Shown: positions 19,201 through 28,923, numbered from the stretch's first letter. The stretch is DNA of 64,000 nt from Bacteroidaceae bacterium (GCA_017521285.1 JAFXDG010000027.1:1-64000), one strand, 5' to 3'. Made by a program: numbers and translations. The notes: a model not told the origin generated them from the letters alone.

Positions 19201-19653
19201 CCCGACATTTATTTGGACGAGACCGTCATGCGTATGTGTCAGGCTCATCGTCGCCTCTTCTCCCAATTGGCCAAGCAGTTGTTGCGCGAGGGACAGAAAG
19301 AGAAAGCACTGGCTGTGCTCGATCGTGCCCAGGAGGTCATTCCTGCCACTACTGTTCCCCATGACTCTTATGCTGCTGGTTCAATGGATATGGCCAAAAG
19401 TTATGTGCAATTGGGACACCCCGAGAAGGCACTGCCCATCCTGACAGCTATGGGTGATCGCGCCGGTGAATATCTCGATTGGTATCTGAGCGGAAACGAC
19501 AAGCAACTGCGTGGTAACGTCACCGATTGTCAGTGGGAACTGATGATTCTGAACGATGTCGTTTCGCTGATTGAAAATAAAGAATTGGCACAGAAGTACC
19601 AGGCGATGTTGGACGAGAAGTTCACCCACCTGCGTATGCGTATAGGAAGATAA
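16300..19653 (+). CDS. DUF2723/TMEM260-like membrane glycosyltransferase
   Basis: An 1117-residue protein whose N-terminal half is a polytopic GT-C-type membrane domain of the DUF2723 family (related to TMEM260 protein O-mannosyltransferase). The signature is the first luminal loop, TIEPTASFWDCPEFITTGYK, with the acidic pair expected of a GT-C catalytic site, followed by VGHPPGAPFF. About a dozen helices follow, ending near residue 690. The C-terminal 400 residues are soluble and periplasmic and include TPR-like helices (GQKEKALAVLDRAQEVIPA; GHPEKALPILTAM). Protein glycosylation in the periplasm is plausible from family knowledge but not proven here. It stands alone, between trkH and the deacetylase. 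Confidence 0.88.
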   Translation: MKQYKTINNVMGWLTFAIAAVVYCMTIEPTASFWDCPEFITTGYKLEVGHPPGAPFFMLTANIFSQFVSDPSQVAYMVNIMSALLSAGCILFLFWSITHLTKKLVCPEGTEMTTGRLVTIIGSGLVGALAYTFSDTFWYSAVEGEVYAYSSLFTAVVFWLILKWEDNADKPHSDRWLVLIAYLTGLSVGVHLLNLLCIPAIVLTYYYKRSPKANLKGSLWALVVSAILVAIVLYGIVPGIVKVGGWFELLFVNTLGMSFNTGLFVYIILLAGSLIWGIVETVRNQSRTRMNIAFLLSVALLGIPFYGYGFMSILIGIVVLAVLTFCLKLKKDGEFRVSVRALNTVLLCLTMIVVGYSSYAVIVIRSMANTPMDQNSPEDIFTLGSYLGREQYGDRPLFYGQAYSSATAWDPVGNQCVVRYEETAPVYQRKEKKNANEPDRYELVRYKREYKYAQNMLFPRMYSADHANYQGRGINLYDQWAGGIKGHMVPFDKCGEHVMVKMPTQWENLKFFFNYQLNFMYWRYFMWNFTGRQNDIQGNGEPEHGNWITGIPFIDNALIGYDLDKLPSDLKNNKGHNVFYCLPLLLGLIGLFWQAYRGEQGIKQFWVVFFLFFMTGIAIVLYLNQTPAQPRERDYAYAGSFYAFAIWIGMGVAGLVELLRKKMSETPAAILVSILCLGVPLQMVSQTWDDHDRSGRYTCRDFGQNYLNTLPTGNDPIIFTNGDNDTFPLWYNQETEGVRTDVRVCNLSYLQTDWYIDQMRRPAYDSPSLPINWKRYDYVEGVNDVVYVRPQQEASVRALFKSNPEQAKRALGENPFEVKNVLKNWVCSPNPELRVIPTDTLEITVDKEAVLRSDMIIPDTAAIPDKMYISLKGRNHLTKAELMMLELLANSNWERPIYIATSVGPQNQLGLGNHFIQEGLAHRFTPFNWQKLGRVPKSEVGLTEYAIDSERMYDNLMNKFKFGGIDNPDIYLDETVMRMCQAHRRLFSQLAKQLLREGQKEKALAVLDRAQEVIPATTVPHDSYAAGSMDMAKSYVQLGHPEKALPILTAMGDRAGEYLDWYLSGNDKQLRGNVTDCQWELMILNDVVSLIENKELAQKYQAMLDEKFTHLRMRIGR

Positions 19654-19658
19654 TTTCA

Positions 19659-19731
19659 GTTGGCAAGTTGATGAGATACGGGTCGATAAGGCTGTGTAGT
19701 ACTTACCTTTATTGACTCGTCTCTTGCCAAC
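19659..19731. repeat. Inverted word repeat between DUF2723 and deacetylase genes
   Basis: GTTGGCAAG (19659-19667) pairs with CTTGCCAAC (19723-19731), with a further AACTTGTCAACTT word after it. A near-consensus -7 (TACCTTTA, 19704-19711) lies inside and could serve the deacetylase gene. Confidence 0.45.
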
Positions 19732-19765
19732 TTGTCAACTTCTCCTTTTCTCAACTGAAAGAAAT

Positions 19766-20374
19766 ATGTTTATAGAACAAGTGCCCAAGCTGTTCCGTAT
19801 GCTTTATCCGCATGCCGAGTGGCGGGGAAATACAAAAGAGAAGGTGGTCTATCTGACATTCGACGACGGGCCTATCCCTGGCGTCACCCCTTGGGTGTTG
19901 GATTTGTTGGACAAGTATGGCATCAAGGCTACCTTTTTCCTTGTGGGCGACAATGTGCGCAAGCATCCCGAGGAGTTCCGTATGATTGTGGAGCGTGGGC
20001 ACCGTGTGGGCAATCATACCTTCAACCATATCAAGGGACCCAGCTATAAGGCTTCGTCCTATGTGGCCAATGTGGAAAAGGCGAATGAACTCATCCAAAG
20101 CGACCTTTTCCGTCCGCCACACGGATGGATGGGGTACAAACAATACCATACCCTGCGTCGCCGCTATCGCATCATCATGTGGGACCTCGTCACCCGCGAC
20201 TACAGCAAGCACCTCAATGGCCGACAGGTCTTTGCCAAACTGAAGCATTATGTGCGCAACGGTTCCATTATCACCTTCCACGATTCTCTGAAGTCTGAAC
20301 GTAACCTCGAGTACGCCCTTCCCCGCAGTATCGAATGGCTGCTGGAGCAAGGGTATAGGTTTGAGCTCCTGTAA
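19766..20374 (+). CDS. Polysaccharide deacetylase (NodB domain)
   Basis: A 202-residue carbohydrate esterase family 4 protein. The metal and catalytic motifs are intact: TFDDGP (motif 1, about residue 33), GNHTFNH (motif 2, the two zinc-binding histidines), RPPHGW (motif 3) and ITFHDS (motif 5). No signal peptide is obvious, so it may be cytoplasmic or weakly exported. The likely substrate is an acetylated glycan such as peptidoglycan or a polysaccharide precursor. A longer reading from 19712 would begin inside the upstream repeat; MFIEQVPKLFR at 19766 aligns with the family. Confidence 0.88.
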   Translation: MFIEQVPKLFRMLYPHAEWRGNTKEKVVYLTFDDGPIPGVTPWVLDLLDKYGIKATFFLVGDNVRKHPEEFRMIVERGHRVGNHTFNHIKGPSYKASSYVANVEKANELIQSDLFRPPHGWMGYKQYHTLRRRYRIIMWDLVTRDYSKHLNGRQVFAKLKHYVRNGSIITFHDSLKSERNLEYALPRSIEWLLEQGYRFELL

Positions 20375-20409
20375 TTGTAGTTTTCGAAGGAGTGTAGTAG
20401 GTAATATTA

Positions 20410-20453
20410 AGGAGTGTAGACAAATGTTTTGCCATACTATTGTCTACACTCCT
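20410..20453 (+). terminator. Inverted repeat after the deacetylase gene
   Basis: AGGAGTGTAGACAA (20410-20423) pairs perfectly with TTGTCTACACTCCT (20440-20453), loop 16. The same word recurs downstream as CTACACTCCTACACTCCTA (about 20471-20489), so the gap is built from one motif in both orientations. Confidence 0.6.
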
Positions 20454-20522
20454 AAGCAAAGCGTCACTTCTACACTCCTACACTCCTAAAAAGCGAAGCG
20501 TCCCCTTGTCAATTTAAAAGAT

Positions 20523-21458
20523 ATGCAGTTCTCCACCTCCCTCTTGAAATCTTCCGCTTCCCGCTTGGGCTTTGCCGCCTGTGGTGTAGCTCCTGCTGCC
20601 CCTGTTGATGAGGCTGTGGCTGGCAGGTTTCGTCGTTGGATTGCCGAGGGAAATCATGCAGAGATGGCCTATTTGGCCAATAACGTGGAGAAGCGGCTCA
20701 ACCCTACGCTGCTGATGGAAGGGGCACAGAGTGTGGTCTCCGTAGCCTTGAACTATTTTCCCGCCCAACAATTGGATGCAGCGAAGCAGTACGAGTTTGC
20801 CTGGTATGCCTATGGGCAGGACTACCACGATGTGATGAAAGCCCGCCTCACAGCCTTGGCCGAAGCATTGGTGGTCGATGTGGAGGGCGACGTGCACTAC
20901 CGTGTGTTTTGTGATACAGCTCCCGTCCTCGAGCGCTATTGGGCTTGGCGTTGCGGCCTTGGATGGATAGGGAAGAACACCCAGCTCATCATCCCCCATG
21001 CCGGTTCTGCCTTCTTCTTGGGGGAAATCATCTTTGACCATCCTTTTACCTCTTATGATAAACCGCAGACGAGCCGTTGCGGCACTTGCACCCGTTGTCT
21101 CGATGCCTGTCCTACGGGTGCTTTGGCCGAAGCATATACGTTGGATGCTGCCCGTTGCCTTTCGTATCTTACCATAGAGTATCGTGGCGATACGTTGCCT
21201 GCCGAGGCCGCCCGTGCCATGGGGAATTGCGTCTATGGGTGCGACCGTTGCCAGCAAGCCTGTCCGTGGATGCGTTTTGCCCGCCCCACCGACGTTGCGG
21301 AATTTCGTCCCAAACCCGAATTCCTCCGTTTGGACCATGCCGCTTTGCAATCCCTTTCCATCGAGGATTATCGCCGTATCTTCCGCGGTTCAGCCATCAA
21401 GCGTGCCAAGTACGAAGGATTGATGCGCAATGTCAAGGCTGCGGGAGGGAAGGTATAG
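20523..21458 (+). CDS. queG: Epoxyqueuosine reductase QueG
   Basis: Cobalamin- and iron-sulfur-dependent enzyme for the last step of queuosine synthesis on tRNA. Residues about 120-150 hold the catalytic-Asp segment CDTAPVLERYWAWRCGLGWIG. Two ferredoxin-like cluster motifs are present: CGTCTRCLDACPTGAL (about 180) and CVYGCDRCQQACPW (about 235). Length (311 aa) is that of the short form without HEAT repeats. It is transcribed separately from the convergent enolase gene. Confidence 0.95.
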   Translation: MQFSTSLLKSSASRLGFAACGVAPAAPVDEAVAGRFRRWIAEGNHAEMAYLANNVEKRLNPTLLMEGAQSVVSVALNYFPAQQLDAAKQYEFAWYAYGQDYHDVMKARLTALAEALVVDVEGDVHYRVFCDTAPVLERYWAWRCGLGWIGKNTQLIIPHAGSAFFLGEIIFDHPFTSYDKPQTSRCGTCTRCLDACPTGALAEAYTLDAARCLSYLTIEYRGDTLPAEAARAMGNCVYGCDRCQQACPWMRFARPTDVAEFRPKPEFLRLDHAALQSLSIEDYRRIFRGSAIKRAKYEGLMRNVKAAGGKV

Positions 21459-21518
21459 TTTGTGATGATTGTTTCCGATAAGATATTTTATTATTTGTAT
21501 AGGCAGATACATTTACTG

Positions 21519-22811
<1,293 letters not shown>

Positions 22812-22926
22812 TTATTTAACAACACAAATCGGATGGGAAAGTTCCCCTTTCTTGTCAGAATTTCATTTGAGGAGGGTCTTCAGTCTTTTTCTATATCTCA
22901 TCCTTTGTCCATGATATGATATGACA

Positions 22927-22957
22927 AGAGGTGCATGTCGTTGGGATGTGCACCTCT
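22927..22957. terminator. Small hairpin between enolase and lipoprotein genes
   Basis: AGAGGTGCA (22927-22935) pairs with TGCACCTCT (22949-22957), followed by TTG. It is downstream of the minus-strand lipoprotein gene and upstream of eno. It lacks a long U-run, so the terminator call is tentative. The rest of the gap shows nothing recognisable. Confidence 0.4.
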
Positions 22958-23018
22958 TTGTTGCTATAATACCCATCCATGCGTTACAAACGCAAAGGGA
23001 CGGAGAAAGGTATTCTAA

Positions 23019-23543
23019 TTACTTGACTATTTTCAGATTGAAACTTTCTTGTCGTACGCCATTGAGGGTGATTTCTTCTACAGAATAGTAGTCCCTTTTT
23101 CCCTTCTTTTTCAGTTCATGACTGAATACAATGGTGTCACAATCTTCATTTCCCCAGTTCAGTATGATTTGTTCGTCCTTATAAGTATGGTCTCCGTAAA
23201 GACCTCCAAAATAAAGTCTGGTACTATCTGGATTTGTATGTATTCCTCTGAAAATTGGTACATTGTATCTTGTCGTTGGTTCTATGCCAAAGTCCAATGA
23301 ATCTCTCTCATAGACACATCCTCGCCATTCAGCAGTAATCTTCCAATCTTTCATTTGTGCCATCAGATTGTTTCCCAATTCATCTACCGGTTCAATTTCT
23401 ATTATTACTGGTGTAAAATCAATGGTATATCCCGGATCAATGTCTTCATCCTCCTTGTCGCAAGCCACGATGGTGGTCATTGCCAATGCGGCCAATGTAC
23501 ATTGCATTCCTAATGCAATTGCTCTCCAAATTCTCTTTTTCAT
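23019..23543 (-). CDS. Small uncharacterised lipoprotein
   Basis: 174 residues. The N-terminus is a lipoprotein signal peptide with lipobox MTTIVAC (Cys about residue 28) followed by acidic DKEDEDIDPG, which in Bacteroidetes can act as a surface-export signal. The mature part is beta-rich with no recognised catalytic motif, so it is probably a small surface or periplasmic domain. It has its own promoter (23602-23632) and no co-directional partner nearby. Confidence 0.7.
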   Translation of the reverse strand: MKKRIWRAIALGMQCTLAALAMTTIVACDKEDEDIDPGYTIDFTPVIIEIEPVDELGNNLMAQMKDWKITAEWRGCVYERDSLDFGIEPTTRYNVPIFRGIHTNPDSTRLYFGGLYGDHTYKDEQIILNWGNEDCDTIVFSHELKKKGKRDYYSVEEITLNGVRQESFNLKIVK

Positions 23544-23601
23544 ATTGATTTAGTTTTATTTGTTTAATAAAGTATAAAGATTTTCTTCGTCAACGATGCG
23601 A

Positions 23602-23632
23602 CAAAGGTATGATAAAAAAATGATAATGCAAA
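23602..23632 (-). promoter_or_regulatory. Promoter of the lipoprotein gene
   Basis: On the minus strand: TTTG (23629-23632), 19 bases, then TACCTTTG (23602-23609). This fits TTTG-N19-TAnnTTTG and leaves a leader of about 55 bases. Confidence 0.65.
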
Positions 23633-23819
23633 AGGAATAGTGGGAAATTTACTTTTTGGGCAACAGGCTCTTCATTTCCCGAATGGGAAAAGTGATGATT
23701 GTAACTGCTTGAAAATTAGGCGAAATGAATATTTTTAAGAAAGTGACTTCTGTGTGATATTTTGGGAAGTAATCAGAGTTTGCTCTCTCTCCTTTTGGGG
23801 AGTTGGAGTGATCTACCTT

Positions 23820-24352
23820 CTTTTTTCTTCATTTTTTACATCCGCTGGTAATAATTCCCACATTCCTGTTTTCTCTCTATTTCATCAGAGGGTAACACTC
23901 TGTAACGGGTACTTTTTTGTATATATATACAATGCACGAAGGCCGGAAGACAGAAAATGGGAAGACCGTGTGCACACGTGCCGCCAGCCGTGTGCACACG
24001 GTCGGCGGAGTTTCTTCAGACACTCTACTATAGGTTGTACTGACGCCCGACGGAGGATGTGGCACACGGGTAGGAAAGAGTGTGACTGCAAACGGGGGAA
24101 GTGTATAAATATACAATCCGACTGCATAAATATGCAAAACTGACCGCACGAGAATCGCGTATACGTGCGCAACTTCTCTTTCGGACGAAAATAGGCGAAA
24201 ATTTCAACTGACAAGTAAGTCGCTGGACATCAGCCAGTAGATAGATGCGGTTTATCTCAGGGCTAAGGTCGGTTCATCCCTGAGATGGAGGAGGGTGAGA
24301 GAAGGCGTTTTTTATTTCTTGACAAGAGGGCGGCAGATTTCTTTACAGGTGG
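23820..24352 (+). repeat. ~500-bp dispersed repeat, copy B
   Basis: Same orientation and block order as copy A at 6115. The palindromes CGTGTGCACACG are at 23967-23978 and 23989-24000 (22 bp apart), embedded in a perfect 15-bp inverted repeat GACCGTGTGCACACG (23964-23978) / CGTGTGCACACGGTC (23989-24003). A 16-bp A/T palindrome TTGTATATATATACAA precedes them; tandem near-palindromes GTATAAATATAC and GCATAAATATGC follow. Two minus-strand frames (90 and 109 codons) are open across it. They show no domain or ribosome-binding site and are treated as incidental. Word repeats (CAAGTTCCAAGTTTCAGG) follow at 24353-24402. The rest of the 863-base gap (23544-24406) holds only the lipoprotein promoter. 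Confidence 0.85.
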
Positions 24353-24406
24353 TCTCAAGTTCCAAGTTTCAGGTTTCAAGTTTCAAGTTCCAAGTTGTCG
24401 CTAATA

Positions 24407-25336
24407 TCATCTTTTGTTCTTCTTGTTGAATTTGATGTTGCGCGGATGGCATTCAATGATTTCTTGGCGCAAACGATGGGTGTCTATATGACTGTAGATT
24501 TCGGTGGTGGTGATGTCCTCGTGTCCCAACATGGCCTGAATGACCCGTAAGTTGGCACCGCCCTCGAGCAGGTGGGTGGCAAAGGAATGGCGGAAGGTGT
24601 GGGGACTGACAACCTTGTGGATGCCTGCCGCTTCGGTCTGCACTTTGACAATGTGGAACACCATGATGCGGGACAGTTTGGAACCCCGGCGGAAACTGAG
24701 GAAAACATAATCTTCGTGGCCGTGCTTGGGTTGGATGTCGGCACGTTGCTCGAAATAGCGCTGCAACTCGTCGATGGCACGAGGCGAGATGGGTACCAGG
24801 CGTTGCTTGCCGCCTTTCCCCAACACACGGATAAAGCCTTCGCGCAGATAAAGGTCGTTCAGGCAGAGATTGCACAACTCACTGACACGCAAACCACAAC
24901 TGTAGAGTACCTCCAAAATGGCGCGGTCGCGTTGTCCCTCGGTCTTGCTGAGGTCGATGGAATTGATGATATTATCTATCTCCTCCACCGTAAGGACATC
25001 GGGCAACTTTCGGCCAAGACGTGGATTCTCAATCAGTTCGGTAGGGTCGGCCTGTATATAATCCTCCAACACAAGGAAACGGTAGAATGAACGTATGCCT
25101 GACAGAATGCGGGCCTGTGAGCGGGGATGGATATTCATATCGTGAAGGCTGGCAAAGAAATGGTGAAGGTCGTCGAGGGTGACATCAAGCAGGCCTTTGC
25201 CAGCTTCCTTGACGTAAGCTTCCAACTTTTTCAAATCCTTGAGATAGGCATCCAATGTGTTGGATGAACAGGACTTTTCCAACTTGAGATACTGCTTGTA
25301 GCGCTCAATCATGGGATTTTTCTTGCTTCTTTCCAT
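24407..25336 (-). CDS. xerD: Site-specific tyrosine recombinase XerC/XerD
   Basis: 309 residues. An N-terminal SAM-like DNA-binding domain (MIERYKQYLKLEKSCSSNTLDAY) precedes a phage-integrase catalytic domain. Catalytic residues: Arg in CGLRVSELCNL, Lys in LGKGGKQRLVPI, HTFRHSFATHLLEGG (His, Arg), LGHEDITTTEIYSH (His and nucleophile Tyr). Size and whole-length match fit the chromosome-dimer recombinase rather than a mobile-element integrase, although XerC versus XerD cannot be settled by eye. The start at 25336 (MERSKK) follows the predicted promoter; the longer open frame to 25435 runs through it and is rejected. Confidence 0.92.
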   Translation of the reverse strand: MERSKKNPMIERYKQYLKLEKSCSSNTLDAYLKDLKKLEAYVKEAGKGLLDVTLDDLHHFFASLHDMNIHPRSQARILSGIRSFYRFLVLEDYIQADPTELIENPRLGRKLPDVLTVEEIDNIINSIDLSKTEGQRDRAILEVLYSCGLRVSELCNLCLNDLYLREGFIRVLGKGGKQRLVPISPRAIDELQRYFEQRADIQPKHGHEDYVFLSFRRGSKLSRIMVFHIVKVQTEAAGIHKVVSPHTFRHSFATHLLEGGANLRVIQAMLGHEDITTTEIYSHIDTHRLRQEIIECHPRNIKFNKKNKR

Positions 25337-25358
25337 TCTTTTATCTACCTTTGCGCTG

Positions 25359-25389
25359 CAAAGATAGTGCAAGGTGAGAAAAATGCAAA
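25359..25389 (-). promoter_or_regulatory. Promoter of xerD
   Basis: On the minus strand TTTG (25386-25389), 19 bases, TATCTTTG (25359-25366), leader about 15 bases. It fixes the xerD start at 25336. Confidence 0.7.
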
Positions 25390-25406
25390 AAAAATAGGGA
25401 AAGATA

Positions 25407-25832
25407 ATGAAAATACAAATCATCAACGGTCCCAACTTGAACCTGTTGGGGAAACGCGAACCGGGTGTATATGGTTCGATGTCGTTCGAAGAGTACCTGA
25501 AGGAGTTGCGCGGACATTATCCCGATGTACAATTGGACTATTACCAGAGCAATGTGGAGGGAGAGCTGATCAACAAGATTCATGAAGTGGGCTTTGACTA
25601 CGACGGCATCATCCTGAATGCAGGGGCCTACACGCACACTTCGGTAGCCCTGCACGATGCTATCCGGGCGGTGAAGACTCCCGTCATCGAAGTGCATATA
25701 TCGAACGTGCACAAACGTGAGGAATTTCGCCATAAATCGATGATTTCATCGGCATGTATGGGTGTTATCTGTGGTTTCGGCATGGCTTCGTACCGATTGG
25801 CTGTGGAGGCATTGAAAGGGGATGGTTGTTGA
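25407..25832 (+). CDS. aroQ: Type II 3-dehydroquinate dehydratase
   Basis: Third step of the shikimate pathway. MKIQIINGPNLNLLGKREPGVYG carries the catalytic Arg and Tyr loop; LNAGAYTHTSVALHDA and VIEVHISNVHKREEFRHKS carry the catalytic His. Length (141 aa) is normal. It is divergent from xerD with 70 bases between starts. Downstream are word repeats and then the O-methyltransferase gene. Confidence 0.96.
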   Translation: MKIQIINGPNLNLLGKREPGVYGSMSFEEYLKELRGHYPDVQLDYYQSNVEGELINKIHEVGFDYDGIILNAGAYTHTSVALHDAIRAVKTPVIEVHISNVHKREEFRHKSMISSACMGVICGFGMASYRLAVEALKGDGC

Positions 25833-25898
25833 TGGCTGATGGCGATGGCTAATGGCTATGGCAGATGGCTTGGAACCTTGAACTTGAAACTTGGAACA
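25826..25898. repeat. Reiterated GGCTGATGGC and CTTGAAACTTGGAAC words
   Basis: Starting at the aroQ stop, GGTTGTTGATGGCTGATGGCGATGGCTAATGGC is followed by TTGGAACCTTGAACTTGAAACTTGGAAC. The same two word families occur in the opposite order and orientation at 43291-43412. Confidence 0.6.
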
Positions 25899-26534
25899 AT
25901 GACTCTTGACGAATACATATTGGAACATATCGATCCGGAGAGCGATTATCTGAAGGCACTCTATCGGGCCACGCATGTGAAACTGCTGCGGCCACGCATG
26001 GCATCGGGGCACTTGCAAGGGCGGATGCTGAAGATGTTTGTGGAGATGATACGCCCACAGAACATTTTGGAAATAGGCACCTACAGCGGATATTCGGCTC
26101 TGTGCCTGGCTGAAGGGTTGAAGGAGGGTGGCATGTTGCACACCTTCGAAATCAACGACGAACAGGAGGATTTCACCCGTCCGTGGTTGGAGGGTTCGCC
26201 TTGGGCGGACAAGATAACATTCCACATCGGCGATGCCCTGGAACTGGTGCCGCAAATGGGGGTGCAGTTCGATTTGGCCTTTGTAGATGGTGACAAACGA
26301 CGCTATATCGACTACTATGAAATGGTGTTGGAACATCTGAATCCGGGCGGATACATCATTGCCGACAATACCCTGTGGGATGGACATGTGCTGGAAACAG
26401 ACACTCACTATACTGACCGCCAGACATTAGGCATCAAGGCATTCAATGACCTGGTAACCAAGGATACAAGGGTGGAGAAGGTGATACTTCCCCTGCGGGA
26501 CGGATTGACGATAATAAGAAAAAAAGAGATATAA
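25899..26534 (+). CDS. Class I O-methyltransferase (caffeoyl-CoA OMT type)
   Basis: 211 residues. The SAM-binding motif ILEIGTYSGYSALCLAEGL (about residue 58) and LAFVDGDKRRYIDYYEMVL with the metal-binding Asp, plus YIIADNTLWDGHVL, place it in methyltransferase family 3. This cation-dependent catechol or tRNA hydroxyuridine methyltransferase group includes TrmR. The bacterial small-molecule or tRNA substrate is not known here. The open frame begins at 25839, but its first 20 codons are word-repeat DNA, so MTLDEYILEHI at 25899 is chosen. Confidence 0.88.
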   Translation: MTLDEYILEHIDPESDYLKALYRATHVKLLRPRMASGHLQGRMLKMFVEMIRPQNILEIGTYSGYSALCLAEGLKEGGMLHTFEINDEQEDFTRPWLEGSPWADKITFHIGDALELVPQMGVQFDLAFVDGDKRRYIDYYEMVLEHLNPGGYIIADNTLWDGHVLETDTHYTDRQTLGIKAFNDLVTKDTRVEKVILPLRDGLTIIRKKEI

Positions 26535-26587
26535 TATCAGGAATTACAGGTGCTATTATAGACAAGAGTAAAAAAAGAGAAAGAATT

Positions 26588-26920
26588 ATGGAGACGACCA
26601 GACAGAACAAAATTGCACGCCTCATCCAGAAAGAACTGAGTGACATTTTCCTGTTGCAGACAAAGGCAATGAACGGTGTGTTGGTGAGCGTGAGCGTGGT
26701 GCGCATCAGCCCCGACATGAGTGTGGCACGCGCTTACCTGAGCGTGTTCCCCTCGGAACGTAGCGAGGAGATAGTGAAGAATATCAATGACAACATGAAA
26801 TCTATCCGTTACGAACTGGGCAGCCGTGTGAGACACCAATTGCGCATAATCCCCGAACTGAAGTTCTTTGTGGACGATTCATTGGACTACATCGAAAACA
26901 TCGACAGACTGTTGAAATAA
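26588..26920 (+). CDS. rbfA: Ribosome-binding factor A
   Basis: 110-residue KH-like protein that binds the 30S subunit and helps 16S rRNA 5'-end maturation. Motifs: RQNKIARLIQKELSDIFL, VSVVRISPDMSVARAYLSVFP and LRIIPELKFFVDDSLDY. Full length. Seven bases separate it from the permease gene, so they are co-transcribed. Confidence 0.94.
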   Translation: METTRQNKIARLIQKELSDIFLLQTKAMNGVLVSVSVVRISPDMSVARAYLSVFPSERSEEIVKNINDNMKSIRYELGSRVRHQLRIIPELKFFVDDSLDYIENIDRLLK

Positions 26921-26927
26921 CTCGTCC

Positions 26928-28154
26928 ATGAACCTGCCGCTGTACATTGCCAAGCGATACCTGTTCTCGAAAAAGTCGCACAATGCCATCAATATCATTT
27001 CGGGTATATCGGCTTGTGGCGTGGCTCTGGCTACGCTGGCTCTGGTATGTACCCTGTCGGTCTTCAACGGGTTTCAGGAATTGGTGGCAGGAATGTTCAC
27101 GGCCTTTGACCCTGAACTGAAGATTACGACCACAGAAGGGAAGACTTTCGACAGCCGGGACTCGCTGGTAAAACTTGTTCGGGGACTGCCCGAAGTGGAA
27201 GTGTCAACCCTGAGCATCGAGGAGAATGCCATGGTGCAATACAAGGGACGGCAGGCCGTAGTGACCATCAAAGGAGTGGAGGATAACTTTGAGCAACTGA
27301 CCGAAATAGACAGCATCCTGTACGGCTACGGGAAGTTCGTATTATACGATGAAATCGTGGATTATGGCATTATGGGAGCGCAATTGAGCTCTACTCTTGG
27401 CACAGGACTGCGCCCCATCGACCCCATCGAAGTGTATGCCCCCAAACGGGGACAACAGGTGAATATGGCTAATCCTACCAGCAGTTTCGAACAGGCTTAT
27501 CTGTTTTCACCCGGCGTGGTCTTTGCCGTGAACCAAGAGAAATACGATGCCACTTATGTGTTGACTTCGATGGACTTTGCCCGCCGGCTGTTTGACTACG
27601 ACACAGAGATTACATCGCTGGAGCTGAAACTGAAAGAGGGAACCAACACTGGAACTGTGCAGAGGAAGATACAACAATTGTTAGGGGCGGATTTCCGGGT
27701 GCAGAATCGCTACGAACAGCAGGCCGATGTGTTCCGCATCATGGAGATAGAGAAACTGATTTCATACCTGTTCCTCTCCTTTATATTATTGGTCGCCTGT
27801 TTCAATATCATCGGCTCGTTGTCGATGCTGATTATTGACAAGAAAGAAGATGTGAAGACTTTGCGTAACTTAGGCGCCGATAATCGCCTGATAGTCCGCA
27901 TTTTCTTTACCGAAGGGTGTCTGATATCGCTGATTGGTGCCCTCATTGGCATTGTGGGTGGCATCGGCCTTTGTCTGCTACAAGAACACTATGGCCTGAT
28001 TGCCCTCGGGACACAAGGTGGATTCGTGGTGGATGCGTACCCGGTGAGTGTACAGGTTGGCGATGTTGTCTTGATATTCGTGACAGTGTTGGCTATCGGA
28101 TGCCTTTCAGTGTGGTACCCGGTGAAATATCTGAGCAAAAAGTTGATGGAGTGA
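26928..28154 (+). CDS. FtsX-like ABC permease of the LolC/LolE type
   Basis: 408 residues. An N-terminal helix (NIISGISACGVALATLALVCTLSVFNGFQ) precedes a MacB-type periplasmic domain (about residues 45-260) and three C-terminal helices with FNIIGSLSMLIIDKKEDVKTLRNLGA, the FtsX coupling motif. The family releases lipoproteins from the inner membrane with a LolD ATPase, which is not in this window. In Bacteroidota the gene commonly follows rbfA, as here. Confidence 0.9.
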   Translation: MNLPLYIAKRYLFSKKSHNAINIISGISACGVALATLALVCTLSVFNGFQELVAGMFTAFDPELKITTTEGKTFDSRDSLVKLVRGLPEVEVSTLSIEENAMVQYKGRQAVVTIKGVEDNFEQLTEIDSILYGYGKFVLYDEIVDYGIMGAQLSSTLGTGLRPIDPIEVYAPKRGQQVNMANPTSSFEQAYLFSPGVVFAVNQEKYDATYVLTSMDFARRLFDYDTEITSLELKLKEGTNTGTVQRKIQQLLGADFRVQNRYEQQADVFRIMEIEKLISYLFLSFILLVACFNIIGSLSMLIIDKKEDVKTLRNLGADNRLIVRIFFTEGCLISLIGALIGIVGGIGLCLLQEHYGLIALGTQGGFVVDAYPVSVQVGDVVLIFVTVLAIGCLSVWYPVKYLSKKLME

Positions 28155-28188
28155 TGTTGGCTGTTGGCCATAGTTGGCAGTCAGTCCA

Positions 28189-28923
28189 TCAACCACGCAG
28201 GCTCAATCGTGCCAGATAGTCATAATGGTCGCCTTCCATGACCAATTCGGCGCAAAAACCGTTTTCGGCAGCATAGTAAGAAAGAGTCTGGAAATCAATG
28301 TAAAGCCAATCGAATGGTTCCCCCTTCATGGAACCGTATTGCATCTGGAAATCCACTTCGCCATAATATCCTGCGGCAAGGTCGATGGAGAAACTGCCAT
28401 CTTCCTCTTCGAATAGGTAGCGCAAATCACTGGAATCCATTAGGATACAGCCGTCTGGCCGCAACAGTTGCTTCATGCGGCGGAAGAACAGGGGAAGATT
28501 CTCCAAACGACCCACGATGCCCGATCCGTTCATAAGCATCAGCACAGTGTCGAATGAGCCACAAAAACGCTCATCGAAAAGGTTGGTCAAACATGCCTGG
28601 CGCACACCCCGATGTTGCATAACTTCGACTGACCGCGGGGAAATGTCGATGGCAAGCACCTCCTTGCCGGCTTGTTGCAAAGCCAAGGAATGACAGCCGC
28701 TTCCGGCACCTACATCCAGAATAGAGCCACAAGCCATCTCCAATGCTTTGCGTTCAATGGCCGGCATTTGGGATTCGGTACGGAAAAGTTGGCTGACAGG
28801 CATCTCGTCCTCGTCGAACTGAGAAGAGAAAACTCTTAACAAATTTGCCCGTCCGGACTGGTGGAAATCGGCTATGGCCAATCCCATCGGGTCTTTCTCA
28901 GGAGACAACACTGAAACATTCAT
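28189..28923 (-). CDS. Class I SAM-dependent methyltransferase
   Basis: 244 residues. Motif I is GSILDVGAGSGCHSLALQQAG (about residue 66), followed by the acidic LAIDISPRSVEVMQ and a motif IV-like DTVLMLMNGSGIVGRLENLP. C-terminally GCILMDSSDLRYLF. The fold is certain, the substrate unknown. The start MNVSVLSPEKDP at 28923 lies 30 bases from a predicted -7; the longer frame to 28974 runs through that promoter. It converges with the LolC/E gene. Confidence 0.85.
   Translation of the reverse strand: MNVSVLSPEKDPMGLAIADFHQSGRANLLRVFSSQFDEDEMPVSQLFRTESQMPAIERKALEMACGSILDVGAGSGCHSLALQQAGKEVLAIDISPRSVEVMQHRGVRQACLTNLFDERFCGSFDTVLMLMNGSGIVGRLENLPLFFRRMKQLLRPDGCILMDSSDLRYLFEEEDGSFSIDLAAGYYGEVDFQMQYGSMKGEPFDWLYIDFQTLSYYAAENGFCAELVMEGDHYDYLARLSLRG

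Noticed and set aside
24407..25336. Tyrosine recombinase as the integrase of a mobile element
   Set aside because: Size, full XerC/D-type similarity and a housekeeping neighbourhood (enolase, aroQ) argue for the chromosomal dimer-resolution enzyme; no att sites or cargo genes are adjacent.
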